Part shown: piece after piece, positions 1 to 8,436 of the stretch
Numbering within the stretch: the first letter of the stretch is position 1
Layout of the letters: every line of letters begins with the position of its first letter
Source of the DNA: Cytobacillus horneckiae
GTDB taxonomy: Bacteria; Bacillota; Bacilli; Bacillales; Cytobacillaceae
DNA length: 64,000 bases
Reading direction: 5' to 3'
Assembly: GCF_002835735.1 (NCBI RefSeq)
Contig: NZ_PISD01000015.1
Location: 1-64,000, forward strand
Notes under the pieces: model-generated
Databases searched by the model: none
Told to the model about the DNA's origin: nothing
Seen by the model: the letters and a program-made list of their open reading frames with translations, nothing else
Translations under genes and position numbers: made by a program

Positions 1-262
1 TCTGAAGAGAGTGATTGCAGAATGTTTCAGGTGAATAAAGATGATTTATTCCTCTGAAGAAAAGTACTTTACAGCATTAGAAAAGAAAAAATAGAGCGAA
101 GCTTTGCAGATTCAAAACAACTGCATGGGCTTCGCTATTGTCGCTTCCGCGGAAGCAATTGTTACTCACCGCAGCTTGTCAACAGATAATAGAGTTACAA
201 CAGGTTATTATTTTGTTATAAATAAAAAACTTGTAGAAAAAGCCAAGGTTTCTCTACAAGCT

Positions 263-299
263 GAGAAAACGCCATTTGGGCGTCTTCTTTTTCTTATAC
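263..299 (+). terminator. Probable rho-independent terminator before yybS
   Basis: A short stem (ACGCC at 269-273 with GGCGT at 79-83 of the same hundred, i.e. 279-283), extended by flanking GAA/TTC pairs, is followed by a T-rich run. It probably ends whatever transcript lies upstream of the window. Bases 1-262 hold no gene I can support: the frame ending at the TAG near 94 could be the tail of an upstream gene, but it is too short to identify. Confidence 0.5.
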
Positions 300-378
300 A
301 GTCCTAAAGTTGAATGCAGCGTGTGATGTGTATAAAATAGGATACGTGGGCATGTCCCAATTTGTGAGGTGAATTTAT

Positions 379-1329
379 TTGAAGAATGTACATAAGCTTA
401 CTGAAGGTGCAGTTTTATTAGCTGTTTTTACAGTTTTATTATTGATGTCACTCTATATTCCAGTTTTCGGAGTGTTATTAACCTTTGTTTTACCACTGCC
501 GTTTATTCTTTTTGCAGCAAAGAATAAACGAAGTGATTCGATTGTCTTTTTTATTGCAGGACTTCTCTTTTCCTTAATTGTCGGTACGGTCATTTCCATT
601 CCAATCACACTTGCCTTTGGCTTAACGGGGCTCGTAATTGGAGACTTTATTCGGGAGAAAAAGGAAAGGTCTGTCACTTTTATTGGCGGTACATTAACTT
701 TTCTAGTGGTATCAATATTGATCTATGCGGCAATGAATGTCCTGTTTAATATTAATTTCGTTGAAGAAATGACGAAAGTGATGGACGAATCCATTGAAAT
801 GTCACGTTCTGTTGTTGATTCAATCGGAGCAGGTGCTGCGGATACCGAGGAATTATTTACTCAGTTAGAAACCGCAATGAAAACGATGGAGACATTAATT
901 CCTAGTATACTTGTAATGATGTCATTAAGCACAGCTTTTATTATCCAATTAATTGCTTTTCCTATCGTTAAAAGGTTTGGGGTCGAAGTAACTAAATGGA
1001 ATTCATTTGCTGATTTAACTTTTCCAAAAAGCATTTTATGGTATTATTTGATTACTATATTTGCAACCTTAATGATGAATCCTGAAGAAGGCACATTCTG
1101 GTATATGGCACTGCTGAATTTGTCCTTTATTTTGCAAATGCTGATGGTTATTCAAGGTTTATCCTTTGTCTTCTTCTTCAGCAGACTAAAAGGCTGGCCA
1201 AAAGCCGCGCCTGTCATTATCCTGATTTTAACAGTGTTCATGCCAATCTTCCTTTATATTATAAGGATATTAGGTATAATTGATATAGGGTTTGATTTGA
1301 GGAAACGATTAGATAAAAGGGATGCATAA
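379..1329 (+). CDS. yybS: YybS family membrane protein (DUF2232)
   Basis: A 316-aa integral membrane protein with about eight hydrophobic segments and one hydrophilic stretch (about residues 130-175) rich in Met, Glu and Thr. It matches the YybS/DUF2232 family in composition and in position directly before gdpP. The molecular function is unknown; the fold is distantly like membrane substrate-binding (S) components. The start is TTG, chosen because GAGGTG sits seven bases upstream and no ATG fits. It is 24 bp from gdpP and is likely co-transcribed with gdpP and rplI. Identification rests on synteny plus hydropathy. Confidence 0.85.
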   Translation: MKNVHKLTEGAVLLAVFTVLLLMSLYIPVFGVLLTFVLPLPFILFAAKNKRSDSIVFFIAGLLFSLIVGTVISIPITLAFGLTGLVIGDFIREKKERSVTFIGGTLTFLVVSILIYAAMNVLFNINFVEEMTKVMDESIEMSRSVVDSIGAGAADTEELFTQLETAMKTMETLIPSILVMMSLSTAFIIQLIAFPIVKRFGVEVTKWNSFADLTFPKSILWYYLITIFATLMMNPEEGTFWYMALLNLSFILQMLMVIQGLSFVFFFSRLKGWPKAAPVIILILTVFMPIFLYIIRILGIIDIGFDLRKRLDKRDA

Positions 1330-1353
1330 CACTACTGCTTAGGAGTTGAAAAC

Positions 1354-3327
1354 ATGCCATCGTATTTAGAAAAGCGATCCATTCGTTACTGCTTTTTTGG
1401 CTTAATAGGCGTAACGGTGGTGCTTCTCGGCATATTGGCGTTTTACAATTGGGTATTGAGTATTGTGGGTTTGCTCCTTTTCGGCCTTCCTTTTTACTTC
1501 TTATTTAAACTAGATTTAGAACAGAGGAAAGAGACGGAGGAGTATATCACCACATTATCCTATCGCGTAAAAAAAGTCGGTGAGGAAGCACTGATGGAAA
1601 TGCCGATAGGAATCATGCTTATTAATGATGATTATTATATTGAATGGACAAATCCCTTTATGGCCTCTTGTTTCGATGAAGATACATTGGTCGGCCGTTC
1701 GCTTTATGATGTAGGCGATTCGCTTATCCCAATTATTAAACGGGAAGTGGAGACAGAGACAATCACCTTAAATGAACGGAAATTCCGTGTCGTTCATAAG
1801 CCGGAGGAACGCCTGCTTTACTTCTTTGATGTGACAGAGCAAATTGAAATTGAAAAGCTTTATGAAGATGAAAGAACAGTCATTGCAATCATTTTTCTAG
1901 ATAATTATGATGACTTAACACAAGGCATGGATGATCAAACGAGAAGCAGTTTGAATAATCTTGTCACATCAATTTTAAACAAATGGGCAATGGAGAACGG
2001 CGTGTTTTTAAAGAGGGTCTCATCTGAACGGTTTATTGCAATTTTTAATGAGCATATTCTAGCGCAGTTTGAGAAAAGCAAGTTTACGATTCTTGATTTT
2101 GTCAGGGAGACCACCTCAAAGCAAAATGTTCCGTTAACACTGAGTATTGGCGTGGGATCTGGGGTACCGGCTCTGCCGGAACTTGGGATTCTGGCGCAAT
2201 CGAGCCTTGATCTTGCCTTAGGTAGGGGCGGAGACCAAGTGGCGATCAAACAGCCGAATGGAAAAGTAAAGTTTTTCGGTGGAAAAACAAATCCGGTAGA
2301 AAAAAGAACAAGAGTCCGCGCACGCGTGATTTCTCATGCTTTAAAAGAGCTTGTCTCTGAAAGTGATAAAGTGATTGTAATGGGGCATAAACGACCGGAT
2401 ATGGATGCAATCGGCTCGTCTATCGGTATTCAAAAGGTAGCGGAAATGAATCATCGGGATGGGTTTATCGTCATTAATCAAGATGAACTGGATAATAGTG
2501 TTCAGAGGCTCATGAATGAGATTAAAAAGAATGAGGCGTTTTATTCGCGGTTTATCACGCCGGAGCAGGCGTTAGAGATGGCGACAGATGATACGCTTCT
2601 CGTCGTTGTTGATACGCATAAGCCTTCTATGGTGATAGAAGACCGATTGCTTGCTAAAATAGAAAATGTAGTCGTCATTGATCATCATCGCCGTGGAGAA
2701 GATTTTATTCATAATCCGCTGCTTGTTTATATGGAGCCCTATGCTTCCTCAACAGCAGAGCTCGTTACTGAGCTATTAGAATACCAGCCGAAAAATCAAA
2801 AAATTGATATGCTTGAAGCAACGGCCCTATTAGCGGGGATCATTGTTGATACGAAAAGCTTTACATTGAGAACGGGTGCAAGAACCTTTGATGCTGCCTC
2901 TTATCTGCGCGGACAAGGAGCAGATACGGTCCTCGTCCAAAGATTTTTAAAAGAGGATGTCGATACATTTATAAAGCGCGCCAAAATCATTGAAACCGTC
3001 TCCTTCTACAGGGAAGGGCTTGCGATTGCAAAAGGCAGAGAAGATGAAGTGTATGATCAAGTTCTCATCGCTCAGGCTGCAGATACGCTATTAGCAATGG
3101 ATGGCGTCACTGCTTCATTTGTCATCTCTTATCGGGCGGATCAGATGATCGGTGTCAGCGCGCGTTCGCTTGGTGATATCAATGTGCAGGTCATTATGGA
3201 AACGCTAGAGGGTGGCGGTCATTTAACGAATGCAGCAACCCAGCTGCAAAATCTCTCCATTGAAGATGTCGAATTAAAACTAAAAGAAGCAATAGATGAA
3301 TATCTAGAAGGGAGAAAGCAAGAATGA
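1354..3327 (+). CDS. gdpP: Cyclic-di-AMP phosphodiesterase GdpP
   Basis: A 657-aa membrane-anchored enzyme that hydrolyses the second messenger c-di-AMP to pApA, and so affects cell-wall stress, potassium handling and beta-lactam tolerance. Order seen: two N-terminal membrane helices (about 10-55), a PAS-like domain (about 70-160), a degenerate GGDEF domain (about 170-300), then DHH/DHHA1 catalytic domains. The DHH metal-site motifs are visible: [13 protein letters not shown] near residue 345 and DHHRRG near 443. A C-terminal GGGH motif ([10 protein letters not shown]) marks DHHA1. Full length for the family. AGGAG precedes the ATG. The stop overlaps the rplI start as ATGA, which indicates translational coupling. 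Confidence 0.96.
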   Translation: MPSYLEKRSIRYCFFGLIGVTVVLLGILAFYNWVLSIVGLLLFGLPFYFLFKLDLEQRKETEEYITTLSYRVKKVGEEALMEMPIGIMLINDDYYIEWTNPFMASCFDEDTLVGRSLYDVGDSLIPIIKREVETETITLNERKFRVVHKPEERLLYFFDVTEQIEIEKLYEDERTVIAIIFLDNYDDLTQGMDDQTRSSLNNLVTSILNKWAMENGVFLKRVSSERFIAIFNEHILAQFEKSKFTILDFVRETTSKQNVPLTLSIGVGSGVPALPELGILAQSSLDLALGRGGDQVAIKQPNGKVKFFGGKTNPVEKRTRVRARVISHALKELVSESDKVIVMGHKRPDMDAIGSSIGIQKVAEMNHRDGFIVINQDELDNSVQRLMNEIKKNEAFYSRFITPEQALEMATDDTLLVVVDTHKPSMVIEDRLLAKIENVVVIDHHRRGEDFIHNPLLVYMEPYASSTAELVTELLEYQPKNQKIDMLEATALLAGIIVDTKSFTLRTGARTFDAASYLRGQGADTVLVQRFLKEDVDTFIKRAKIIETVSFYREGLAIAKGREDEVYDQVLIAQAADTLLAMDGVTASFVISYRADQMIGVSARSLGDINVQVIMETLEGGGHLTNAATQLQNLSIEDVELKLKEAIDEYLEGRKQE

Positions 3328-3773
3328 AAGTAATTTTTCTAAAAGATGTAAAAGGCAAAGGGAAAAAAGGTGAAGTGAAAAACGTAGCTGATGGCTATGC
3401 ACAAAACTTTCTAATCAAACAAGGTTTGGCAGTCGAAGCAAATAATTCAAATGTAAGTTCATTGAACGCGCAAAAGAAAAAGGAAGAAAAAGTTGCGGCT
3501 CAAGAGCTTGAAGATGCAAAAAAACTAAAAGAAACGGTTGAAAAAATCACAGTGGAATTTTCTACAAAAGCCGGTGAAGGCGGACGTTTATTCGGTTCCA
3601 TTACGAGCAAACAAATCGCAGAAGAGCTTAAGAAAAACCATGATATTAAAATCGATAAGCGTAAAATTGAGTTAGATGATGCGATTCGGACACTAGGGTA
3701 TACTAAAGTGCAAGTGAAATTGCATACTGAAGTGGCTGCCACTTTGAACGTGCATGTGAAAGAAGCAAACTAA
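3324..3773 (+). CDS. rplI: 50S ribosomal protein L9
   Basis: A 149-aa L9 of normal length. The N-terminal RNA-binding domain begins [19 protein letters not shown], with the Gly/Lys-rich loop and the DGYAQNFLI motif. A long charged connecting helix (about 45-80) leads to the C-terminal domain ([15 protein letters not shown]). L9 binds domain V of 23S rRNA near the L1 stalk and helps reading-frame maintenance. It starts inside the end of gdpP (4-bp overlap) and is followed by a strong terminator, so it closes the yybS-gdpP-rplI operon. Confidence 0.98.
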   Translation: MKVIFLKDVKGKGKKGEVKNVADGYAQNFLIKQGLAVEANNSNVSSLNAQKKKEEKVAAQELEDAKKLKETVEKITVEFSTKAGEGGRLFGSITSKQIAEELKKNHDIKIDKRKIELDDAIRTLGYTKVQVKLHTEVAATLNVHVKEAN

Positions 3774-3823
3774 TATTTCCAAATCATTTAAGCACGAAAC
3801 ATGTTAGAATAGTATAGTTAAAG

Positions 3824-3859
3824 AAAAATGTGATCGGTGAAAGCTGATCACATTTTTCT
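3824..3859 (+). terminator. Rho-independent terminator after rplI
   Basis: A 12-bp perfect stem (3824-3835 with 3846-3857) closes a 10-nt loop and ends in a T run. It separates the rplI operon from dnaC. Confidence 0.85.
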
Positions 3860-3928
3860 AATGAAGATATGATGAGGCGCCTTCGTATTCAAGGGAGGCA
3901 TCTGCACGTATTAAAGGAGGTTGTTTAG

Positions 3929-5293
3929 ATGAGTGATTTATATGCCGATCGTCTTCCTCCGCAAAACATGGAGGCTGAACAAGCTGTCTTAGGTGCGATT
4001 TTTTTAGAACCTTCCTCTCTTACAATGGCATCGGAAATTTTAATTCCTGAGGATTTTTACCGTGGCGCACATCAAAAAATATTTAATGTGATGCTTAAGC
4101 TGAATGACGAGGGAAAAGCGGTCGATCTCGTAACGGTAACTGAAGAATTAAATGCTGCGAAAATGCTTGAGGATACAGGCGGTGTCAGCTATTTAAGCGA
4201 ACTTGCAGGTTCAGTTCCTACTGCTGCTAATATTGAGTATTATGCGAAAATCGTGGAAGAGAAGTCACTTCTGCGCAGACTGATACGGACTGCTACAAAT
4301 ATTGCACAGGATGGCTATACACGTGAGGATGAAATAGATTCCTTGCTCGGAGAAGCAGAGCGGAGCATTTTAGAGGTATCTCAGCGCAAAAATGCTGGTG
4401 CCTTTCATAATATAAAAGATGTACTTGTTAGAACCTATGACAATATCGAAGTCATGCACAACCGAAAAGGAGACATTACAGGCATTGCTACTGGATTTGC
4501 TGAGCTTGATAAGATGACAGCAGGTTTCCAGCGCAATGATTTAATTATTGTAGGTGCTCGTCCTTCTGTTGGTAAAACAGCCTTTGCCTTAAATATTGCT
4601 CAAAATGTGGCTGTTAAGACAAGAGAAAATGTCGCCATCTTCAGTCTTGAGATGGGTGCTGAACAGCTGGTTATGCGTATGCTTTGTGCAGAGGGAAATA
4701 TAGATGCACAGAGGCTTCGTACAGGCTCGCTGACTGATGATGACTGGGGCAAGCTGACAATGGCTATGGGAAGCCTCTCAAATGCAGGCATATTTATCGA
4801 TGATACACCTGGTGTGCGAATTACAGAAATTCGGTCTAAATGCCGCCGTTTAAAGCAAGAGCATGGGCTTGGCATGATTTTGATTGACTATTTGCAGCTC
4901 ATTTTAGGCAGCGGGAGATCTGGAGAGAATCGTCAGCAGGAAGTATCTGAAATCTCAAGGTCTCTAAAAGCCCTTGCACGTGAACTGCAAGTCCCTGTCA
5001 TTGCTTTATCGCAGCTCTCTCGTGGTGTGGAGCAGCGTCAAGATAAACGCCCGATGATGTCAGACATTCGTGAATCAGGGAGTATTGAGCAGGATGCGGA
5101 TATCGTAGCCTTTTTATACCGTGATGATTATTATGATAAGGAATCAGAGGATAAGAATATTATTGAAATCATTATCGCTAAACAACGTAATGGTCCTGTA
5201 GGAACCGTTCAGCTGGCATTTGTAAAAGAGTATAATAAATTCGTAAACTTAGAGAAACGGTTTGACGAATCATTTTCCCCGCCTGGGGCATAA
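3929..5293 (+). CDS. dnaC: Replicative DNA helicase (DnaB family; dnaC in Bacillus)
   Basis: A 454-aa hexameric 5'-3' helicase of the replisome. The N-terminal primase-interacting domain starts PPQNMEAEQAVLGAIFL. The RecA-like ATPase has Walker A GARPSVGKTA near residue 215, Walker B MILIDYLQLI near 317 and a C-terminal arginine-finger region. There is no intein. It is called DnaC in B. subtilis and DnaB in most other bacteria. AAGGAGG lies upstream of the ATG. It stands alone between two terminators, in the conserved Bacillus place between rplI and purA. Confidence 0.97.
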   Translation: MSDLYADRLPPQNMEAEQAVLGAIFLEPSSLTMASEILIPEDFYRGAHQKIFNVMLKLNDEGKAVDLVTVTEELNAAKMLEDTGGVSYLSELAGSVPTAANIEYYAKIVEEKSLLRRLIRTATNIAQDGYTREDEIDSLLGEAERSILEVSQRKNAGAFHNIKDVLVRTYDNIEVMHNRKGDITGIATGFAELDKMTAGFQRNDLIIVGARPSVGKTAFALNIAQNVAVKTRENVAIFSLEMGAEQLVMRMLCAEGNIDAQRLRTGSLTDDDWGKLTMAMGSLSNAGIFIDDTPGVRITEIRSKCRRLKQEHGLGMILIDYLQLILGSGRSGENRQQEVSEISRSLKALARELQVPVIALSQLSRGVEQRQDKRPMMSDIRESGSIEQDADIVAFLYRDDYYDKESEDKNIIEIIIAKQRNGPVGTVQLAFVKEYNKFVNLEKRFDESFSPPGA

Positions 5294-5320
5294 AGGATCA
5301 GTGAGAGCTGATCCTTTTTT
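5292..5320 (+). terminator. Rho-independent terminator after dnaC
   Basis: A 10-bp perfect stem (5292-5301 with 5308-5317), a 6-nt loop and six Ts. It overlaps the dnaC stop codon. Confidence 0.9.
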
Positions 5321-5362
5321 GTTTGCGCTTTTGGAGGCTACATTTTCTATTAGTATACCGAA

Positions 5363-5405
5363 ATGATTACGAACATATTTTAATAATTTTATATAAAATG
5401 TTCGT
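5363..5405 (+). promoter_or_regulatory. Pair of inverted PurBoxes (PurR operator) upstream of purA
   Basis: CGAAC at 5370-5374 within ATTACGAACATATT and its inverted partner GTTCG at 5400-5404 within AAAATGTTCGTGTTT have the arrangement of the two inverted PurBoxes bound by the Bacillus purine repressor PurR. They lie directly upstream of the purA promoter. PurR control of purA is established in B. subtilis; the sites here are assigned by sequence resemblance. Confidence 0.75.
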
Positions 5406-5411
5406 GTTTTG

Positions 5412-5440
5412 TTGACTTTTTATCCTTGAAAATGTAAAAT
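5412..5440 (+). promoter_or_regulatory. SigA-type promoter of purA
   Basis: TTGACT (5412-5417), a 17-bp spacer and TAAAAT (5435-5440) lie just after the PurBox pair and about 45 bp before the purA start. Confidence 0.75.
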
Positions 5441-5486
5441 TAGTTTGTTTGATAAGGGATTAAGAAACCTCGGAGGTGCATGTAAC

Positions 5487-6779
5487 ATGTCATCAGTAGT
5501 AGTTGTTGGAACACAATGGGGAGATGAAGGTAAAGGAAAGATTACGGATTTCCTCTCTGAAAATGCAGAAGTCATTGCCAGATATCAAGGCGGAAACAAT
5601 GCAGGCCATACGATTAAATTTAATGGCGAAACGTATAAATTGCATTTAATTCCATCAGGAATTTTTTATAGTGATAAAATTTGTGTCATTGGAAATGGAA
5701 TGGTTGTTGACCCGAAAGCGCTAGTTGCTGAGCTTGCCTATTTGCATGGAAAAGGTGTAACAACAGATAATTTAAGAATAAGCAACCGTGCGCATGTCAT
5801 TCTTCCATATCACCTTAAATTAGATGAAGTTGAAGAAAACAGCAAAGGCGATAATAAAATCGGTACAACGAAAAAAGGCATTGGTCCTGCTTATATGGAT
5901 AAAGCAGCCCGCGTCGGTATTCGAATTGCTGATTTACTTGATAAAGAAGTGTTCGAAGAAAAGCTTGCTCGCAATCTTGCTGATAAAAACCGTCTTCTTG
6001 AAAGAATTTATGAAACAGAAGGCTTCAAATTAGAAGATATTTTAGATGAGTATTTTGATTATGGTCAGCAAATTAAGAAATACGTATGCGATACATCAGT
6101 TGTGTTAAATGATGCACTAGATGATGGCCGCAGAGTGTTATTTGAAGGCGCTCAAGGCGTTATGCTTGATATTGACCAAGGAACATACCCATTCGTTACA
6201 TCATCTAATCCAGTAGCCGGCGGAGTGGCTATCGGTTCTGGTGTAGGTCCAACAAAAATCAAGCATGTTGTAGGTGTTTCAAAAGCATATACAACACGTG
6301 TAGGCGATGGTCCTTTCCCTACAGAATTAAACAATGAAATCGGCGATCAAATTCGTGAGGTCGGCCGTGAATACGGAACAACAACTGGAAGACCGCGCCG
6401 TGTTGGCTGGTTTGACAGTGTCGTCGTTCGCCATGCCCGCCGCGTGAGCGGAATTACAGACCTTTCCCTTAATTCCATTGACGTATTAACTGGAATTGAA
6501 AAGCTTAAAATTTGTACAGCTTACAGCTACAAAGGGGAAATCATTGAAGAATTCCCAGCAAGCTTAAAAGTATTAGCTGATTGCGAACCAGTTTATGAAG
6601 AGCTTCCAGGCTGGACAGAAGATATTACAAACTGCAAATCTTTAGATGAGCTTCCTGATAACGCACGTCATTACTTAGAGCGTGTCGCTCAACTAACAGG
6701 CATTCCGCTATCAGTATTCTCAGTAGGCCCTGACCGTACGCAAACAAACGTAGTCAGAAGCCCATGGCGCCAAAACTAA
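5487..6779 (+). CDS. purA: Adenylosuccinate synthetase
   Basis: A 430-aa GTP-dependent enzyme that joins IMP and aspartate to adenylosuccinate, the first committed step from IMP to AMP. The N-terminal GTP loop ([15 protein letters not shown]) with the catalytic Asp, the NNAGHTI motif, the [14 protein letters not shown] loop and the C-terminal [10 protein letters not shown] and GPDRTQT base-recognition motifs are all present. The frame is open 14 codons further upstream, but ATG at 5487 is chosen because GGAGGTG (5472-5478) is correctly spaced and the family begins with [11 protein letters not shown]. It is likely PurR-regulated. Confidence 0.98.
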   Translation: MSSVVVVGTQWGDEGKGKITDFLSENAEVIARYQGGNNAGHTIKFNGETYKLHLIPSGIFYSDKICVIGNGMVVDPKALVAELAYLHGKGVTTDNLRISNRAHVILPYHLKLDEVEENSKGDNKIGTTKKGIGPAYMDKAARVGIRIADLLDKEVFEEKLARNLADKNRLLERIYETEGFKLEDILDEYFDYGQQIKKYVCDTSVVLNDALDDGRRVLFEGAQGVMLDIDQGTYPFVTSSNPVAGGVAIGSGVGPTKIKHVVGVSKAYTTRVGDGPFPTELNNEIGDQIREVGREYGTTTGRPRRVGWFDSVVVRHARRVSGITDLSLNSIDVLTGIEKLKICTAYSYKGEIIEEFPASLKVLADCEPVYEELPGWTEDITNCKSLDELPDNARHYLERVAQLTGIPLSVFSVGPDRTQTNVVRSPWRQN

Positions 6780-6799
6780 AACTAACTACTCAACCACAG

Positions 6800-6838
6800 C
6801 ACCCCTCCAAGCTGCCCAACAGCTAAGGGGTGTTTTTA
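6800..6838 (+). terminator. Rho-independent terminator after purA
   Basis: Outer stem CACCCCT (6800-6806) with AGGGGTG (6826-6832), inner stem AGCTG/CAGCT, then TTTTT. The next 160 bases hold only a few ATGTTGAA-like direct repeats (about 6878-6910) and no gene. Confidence 0.85.
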
Positions 6839-7002
6839 ATTTAGCTATAATCAATTATTATCAATTAATACGAATAATGTTGAACGATGTTGAATAATGT
6901 TGAATGATGTAGGTGACAGGTACCCAAAACAAACGAAATGATGGTTTAAATTGATGCAAATAAAGGGAAAGGTTAGCAGTATTACGGTTGGAGGTGTGAT
7001 GG

Positions 7003-7389
7003 GTGAAGACATTTTTTCGGGTAGTGTATTCGTTGATTTTGCTTGGGGCTGGGGTTATGCATTTTGTTAAGGAGAAACAATTTCGCAGTATTGTTCCTAA
7101 GGCATTGCCATTTAAGAAGGCAATTGTACTTATATCAGGCGTGATGGAAATTGCCTTTGCTCTACTATTATGGTCACGCAAAGGGCAAGTCATTATTGGC
7201 AAATTATTATCGCTTTTCATGATCGTTATTTCTCCTGCAAATATCAATATGGCAGTCAAAAACAATACATATTATAAAGGGAAGAAACTCCATCCGCTTA
7301 TATTATGGCTGCGTCTGCCTATGCAAATTCCCCTTATAATGGGCGCATTAAAGCTGACAGCAAATTCTAGTGAAACAAAGAAAAACTAA
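7003..7389 (+). CDS. DoxX-like small membrane protein
   Basis: A 128-aa protein with four predicted membrane helices. It resembles the DoxX/YphA-like family: VMHF near residue 20, PKALPFKKAIVLISGVMEI, and NINMAVKN in the third-helix loop. The biochemical role of this subgroup is not established, although some DoxX proteins act in quinone or redox complexes. The start is GTG at 7003, set by GGAGGTG six bases upstream; the ATG just before it is out of frame. It stands alone and has its own terminator. Confidence 0.7.
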   Translation: MKTFFRVVYSLILLGAGVMHFVKEKQFRSIVPKALPFKKAIVLISGVMEIAFALLLWSRKGQVIIGKLLSLFMIVISPANINMAVKNNTYYKGKKLHPLILWLRLPMQIPLIMGALKLTANSSETKKN

Positions 7390-7417
7390 ATGACTGCGGT
7401 TATTTAGTTTTTTTATC
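7381..7417 (+). terminator. Rho-independent terminator after the DoxX-like gene
   Basis: An 11-bp perfect stem (7381-7391 with 7402-7412), a 10-nt loop and a following T run; it overlaps the stop codon. Confidence 0.88.
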
Positions 7418-7529
7418 TTAAAAGATTTTTTCTATTAAACTAAAAATATTTTAAAAAAGCATTGTACAAATAATAGTCTATGTGATATTATAAAAAGCGT
7501 CGTCAAGAAAGCGCTTCATTAAAATATTA

Positions 7530-7605
7530 GAGCCATTAGCTCAGTTGGTAGAGCATCTGACTTTTAATCAGAGGGTCGAAGGTTCGAGTCCTTCATGGCT
7601 CACCA
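7530..7605 (+). tRNA. tRNA-Lys (anticodon TTT)
   Basis: A 73-nt cloverleaf plus encoded CCA. Acceptor GAGCCAT pairs with ATGGCTC, the anticodon loop is CTTTTAA on a TCTGA/TCAGA stem, and the T arm carries GGTTCGAGTCC. First of four tRNA genes in a row. Confidence 0.96.
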
Positions 7606-7618
7606 TTTCCTAAAAAAT

Positions 7619-7690
7619 GGCCCCTTGGTCAAGCGGTTAAGACACCGCCCTTTCACGGCGGTAACACGGGTTCGAATCCCGTAGGGGTCA
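7619..7690 (+). tRNA. tRNA-Glu (anticodon TTC)
   Basis: A 72-nt cloverleaf with acceptor GGCCCCT/AGGGGTC, anticodon loop CTTTCAC on a CCGCC/GGCGG stem and T arm GGGTTCGAATCCC. CCA is not encoded. It lies 13 nt after the tRNA-Lys CCA. Confidence 0.96.
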
Positions 7691-7703
7691 TCGGCATTAG
7701 GTT

Positions 7704-7740
7704 GATAGTAAAAGTCTGGCAAGGACGGACTTTTACTATC
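7704..7740 (+). other. Strong hairpin between tRNA-Glu and tRNA-Asp
   Basis: A perfect 13-bp inverted repeat (7704-7716 with 7728-7740) with an 11-nt loop. No T run follows, so it does not look like a normal terminator. It may be a processing signal of the tRNA transcript or the scar of a former repeat. Confidence 0.6.
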
Positions 7741-7760
7741 GTCCTTTACATAAAAAATCT

Positions 7761-7837
7761 GGTCCGGTAGTTCAGTTGGTTAGAATGCCTGCCTGTCACG
7801 CAGGAGGTCGCGGGTTCGAGTCCCGTCCGGACCGCCA
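7761..7837 (+). tRNA. tRNA-Asp (anticodon GTC)
   Basis: A 74-nt cloverleaf plus encoded CCA: acceptor GGTCCGG/CCGGACC, anticodon loop CTGTCAC on CCTGC/GCAGG, T arm CGGGTTCGAGTCCCG. Confidence 0.96.
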
Positions 7838-7918
7838 TTTACATATATGTATGCTTTGATCTTATTAAGGGAATTATGGATGTTATAATATGAAAATCCA
7901 TAAAAATTATCATTTTAT

Positions 7919-7991
7919 GGCTCAGTAGCTCAGTCGGTAGAGCAAAGGACTGAAAATCCTTGTGTCGGCGGTTCGATTCCGTCCTGAGCCA
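7919..7991 (+). tRNA. tRNA-Phe (anticodon GAA)
   Basis: A 73-nt cloverleaf with acceptor GGCTCAG/CTGAGCC, anticodon loop CTGAAAA on AAGGA/TCCTT, and T arm CGGTTCGATTCCG. CCA is not encoded. Last tRNA of the cluster. Confidence 0.95.
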
Positions 7992-7993
7992 TC

Positions 7994-8033
7994 AAAAAGG
8001 GAGTATGAATTCAATTCGTGCTCTCTTTTTTTT
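7994..8033 (+). terminator. Rho-independent terminator of the tRNA cluster
   Basis: An 18-position stem (7994-8011 with 8013-8030) containing three G-T wobbles, running into a T tract right after tRNA-Phe. Confidence 0.85.
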
Positions 8034-8089
8034 ATTCCGCGTAAATTACCACTCTTCTAAACTTACCCTTACAAATTCTATCCATTAAT

Positions 8090-8180
8090 ATTACATTGCC
8101 ATGACAAAATACCCCATGACCTTTGTCATTTTTTCCACTAATAAGACATAAAGTGTCACCCGCTATACAGTTTTATTACA
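8090..8180 (-). promoter_or_regulatory. Two possible WalR boxes upstream of the M23 peptidase gene
   Basis: Read on the minus strand, 8090-8106 is TGTCAT-N5-TGTAAT and 8164-8180 is TGTAAT-N5-TGTATA. The known WalR consensus is two TGTWAH hexamers spaced by five, so each candidate has one perfect hexamer and one with a single mismatch. Cell-wall hydrolase genes are typical WalR targets and walR itself is nearby, but the motif is short and AT-rich, so chance matches are possible. Confidence 0.35.
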
Positions 8181-8345
8181 ATATAGAGACTTCCCATCGA
8201 TAAAAAGAACGATATGGTACATTAAAAGGGCGTGAAAAATAGGATAGACGATACTTAGCTAGTAAGCTAGTTTAACTTATTTAAGTAAATGTTTCCTATA
8301 AACTTTAGCTTCTAGTTAAAATATCTCATAAGCAAAACTAAGCCA

Positions 8346-8380
8346 TTCGCCGGTAGAACTTGGCGAAGACCAAGTTTTTT
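8346..8380 (+). promoter_or_regulatory. Candidate transcription attenuator in the leader of the M23 peptidase gene
   Basis: A terminator hairpin, AACTTGG (8357-8363), a 6-nt loop, CCAAGTT (8370-8376) and then Ts, lies 57 bp before the GTG start. Its 5' arm and loop can instead pair upstream: TTCGCC (8346-8351) with GGCGAA (8362-8367). The two folds are mutually exclusive, as in antiterminator/terminator leaders. I do not recognise a known riboswitch in the 100-150 nt before it, and the c-di-AMP (ydaO) signature sequences are absent. Bases 8034-8345 hold no gene. Confidence 0.5.
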
Positions 8381-8436
8381 CTAATAGATAGATAGATAGA
8401 ACGAAGTATGTGCTCAGTAGTATAGGAGGATAAGCC

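Noticed and set aside
104-307. 67-aa ORF before yybS
   Set aside because: It lies across inverted repeats and a terminator, has no ribosome-binding site and no protein-like pattern.
7704-7740. Rho-independent terminator between tRNA genes
   Set aside because: A strong stem, but no T run follows, and tRNA-Asp continues shortly downstream.
8200-8380. c-di-AMP (ydaO) riboswitch before the M23 gene
   Set aside because: The conserved GGGGGACCCA and GGGTGAAT type blocks of that riboswitch are missing.
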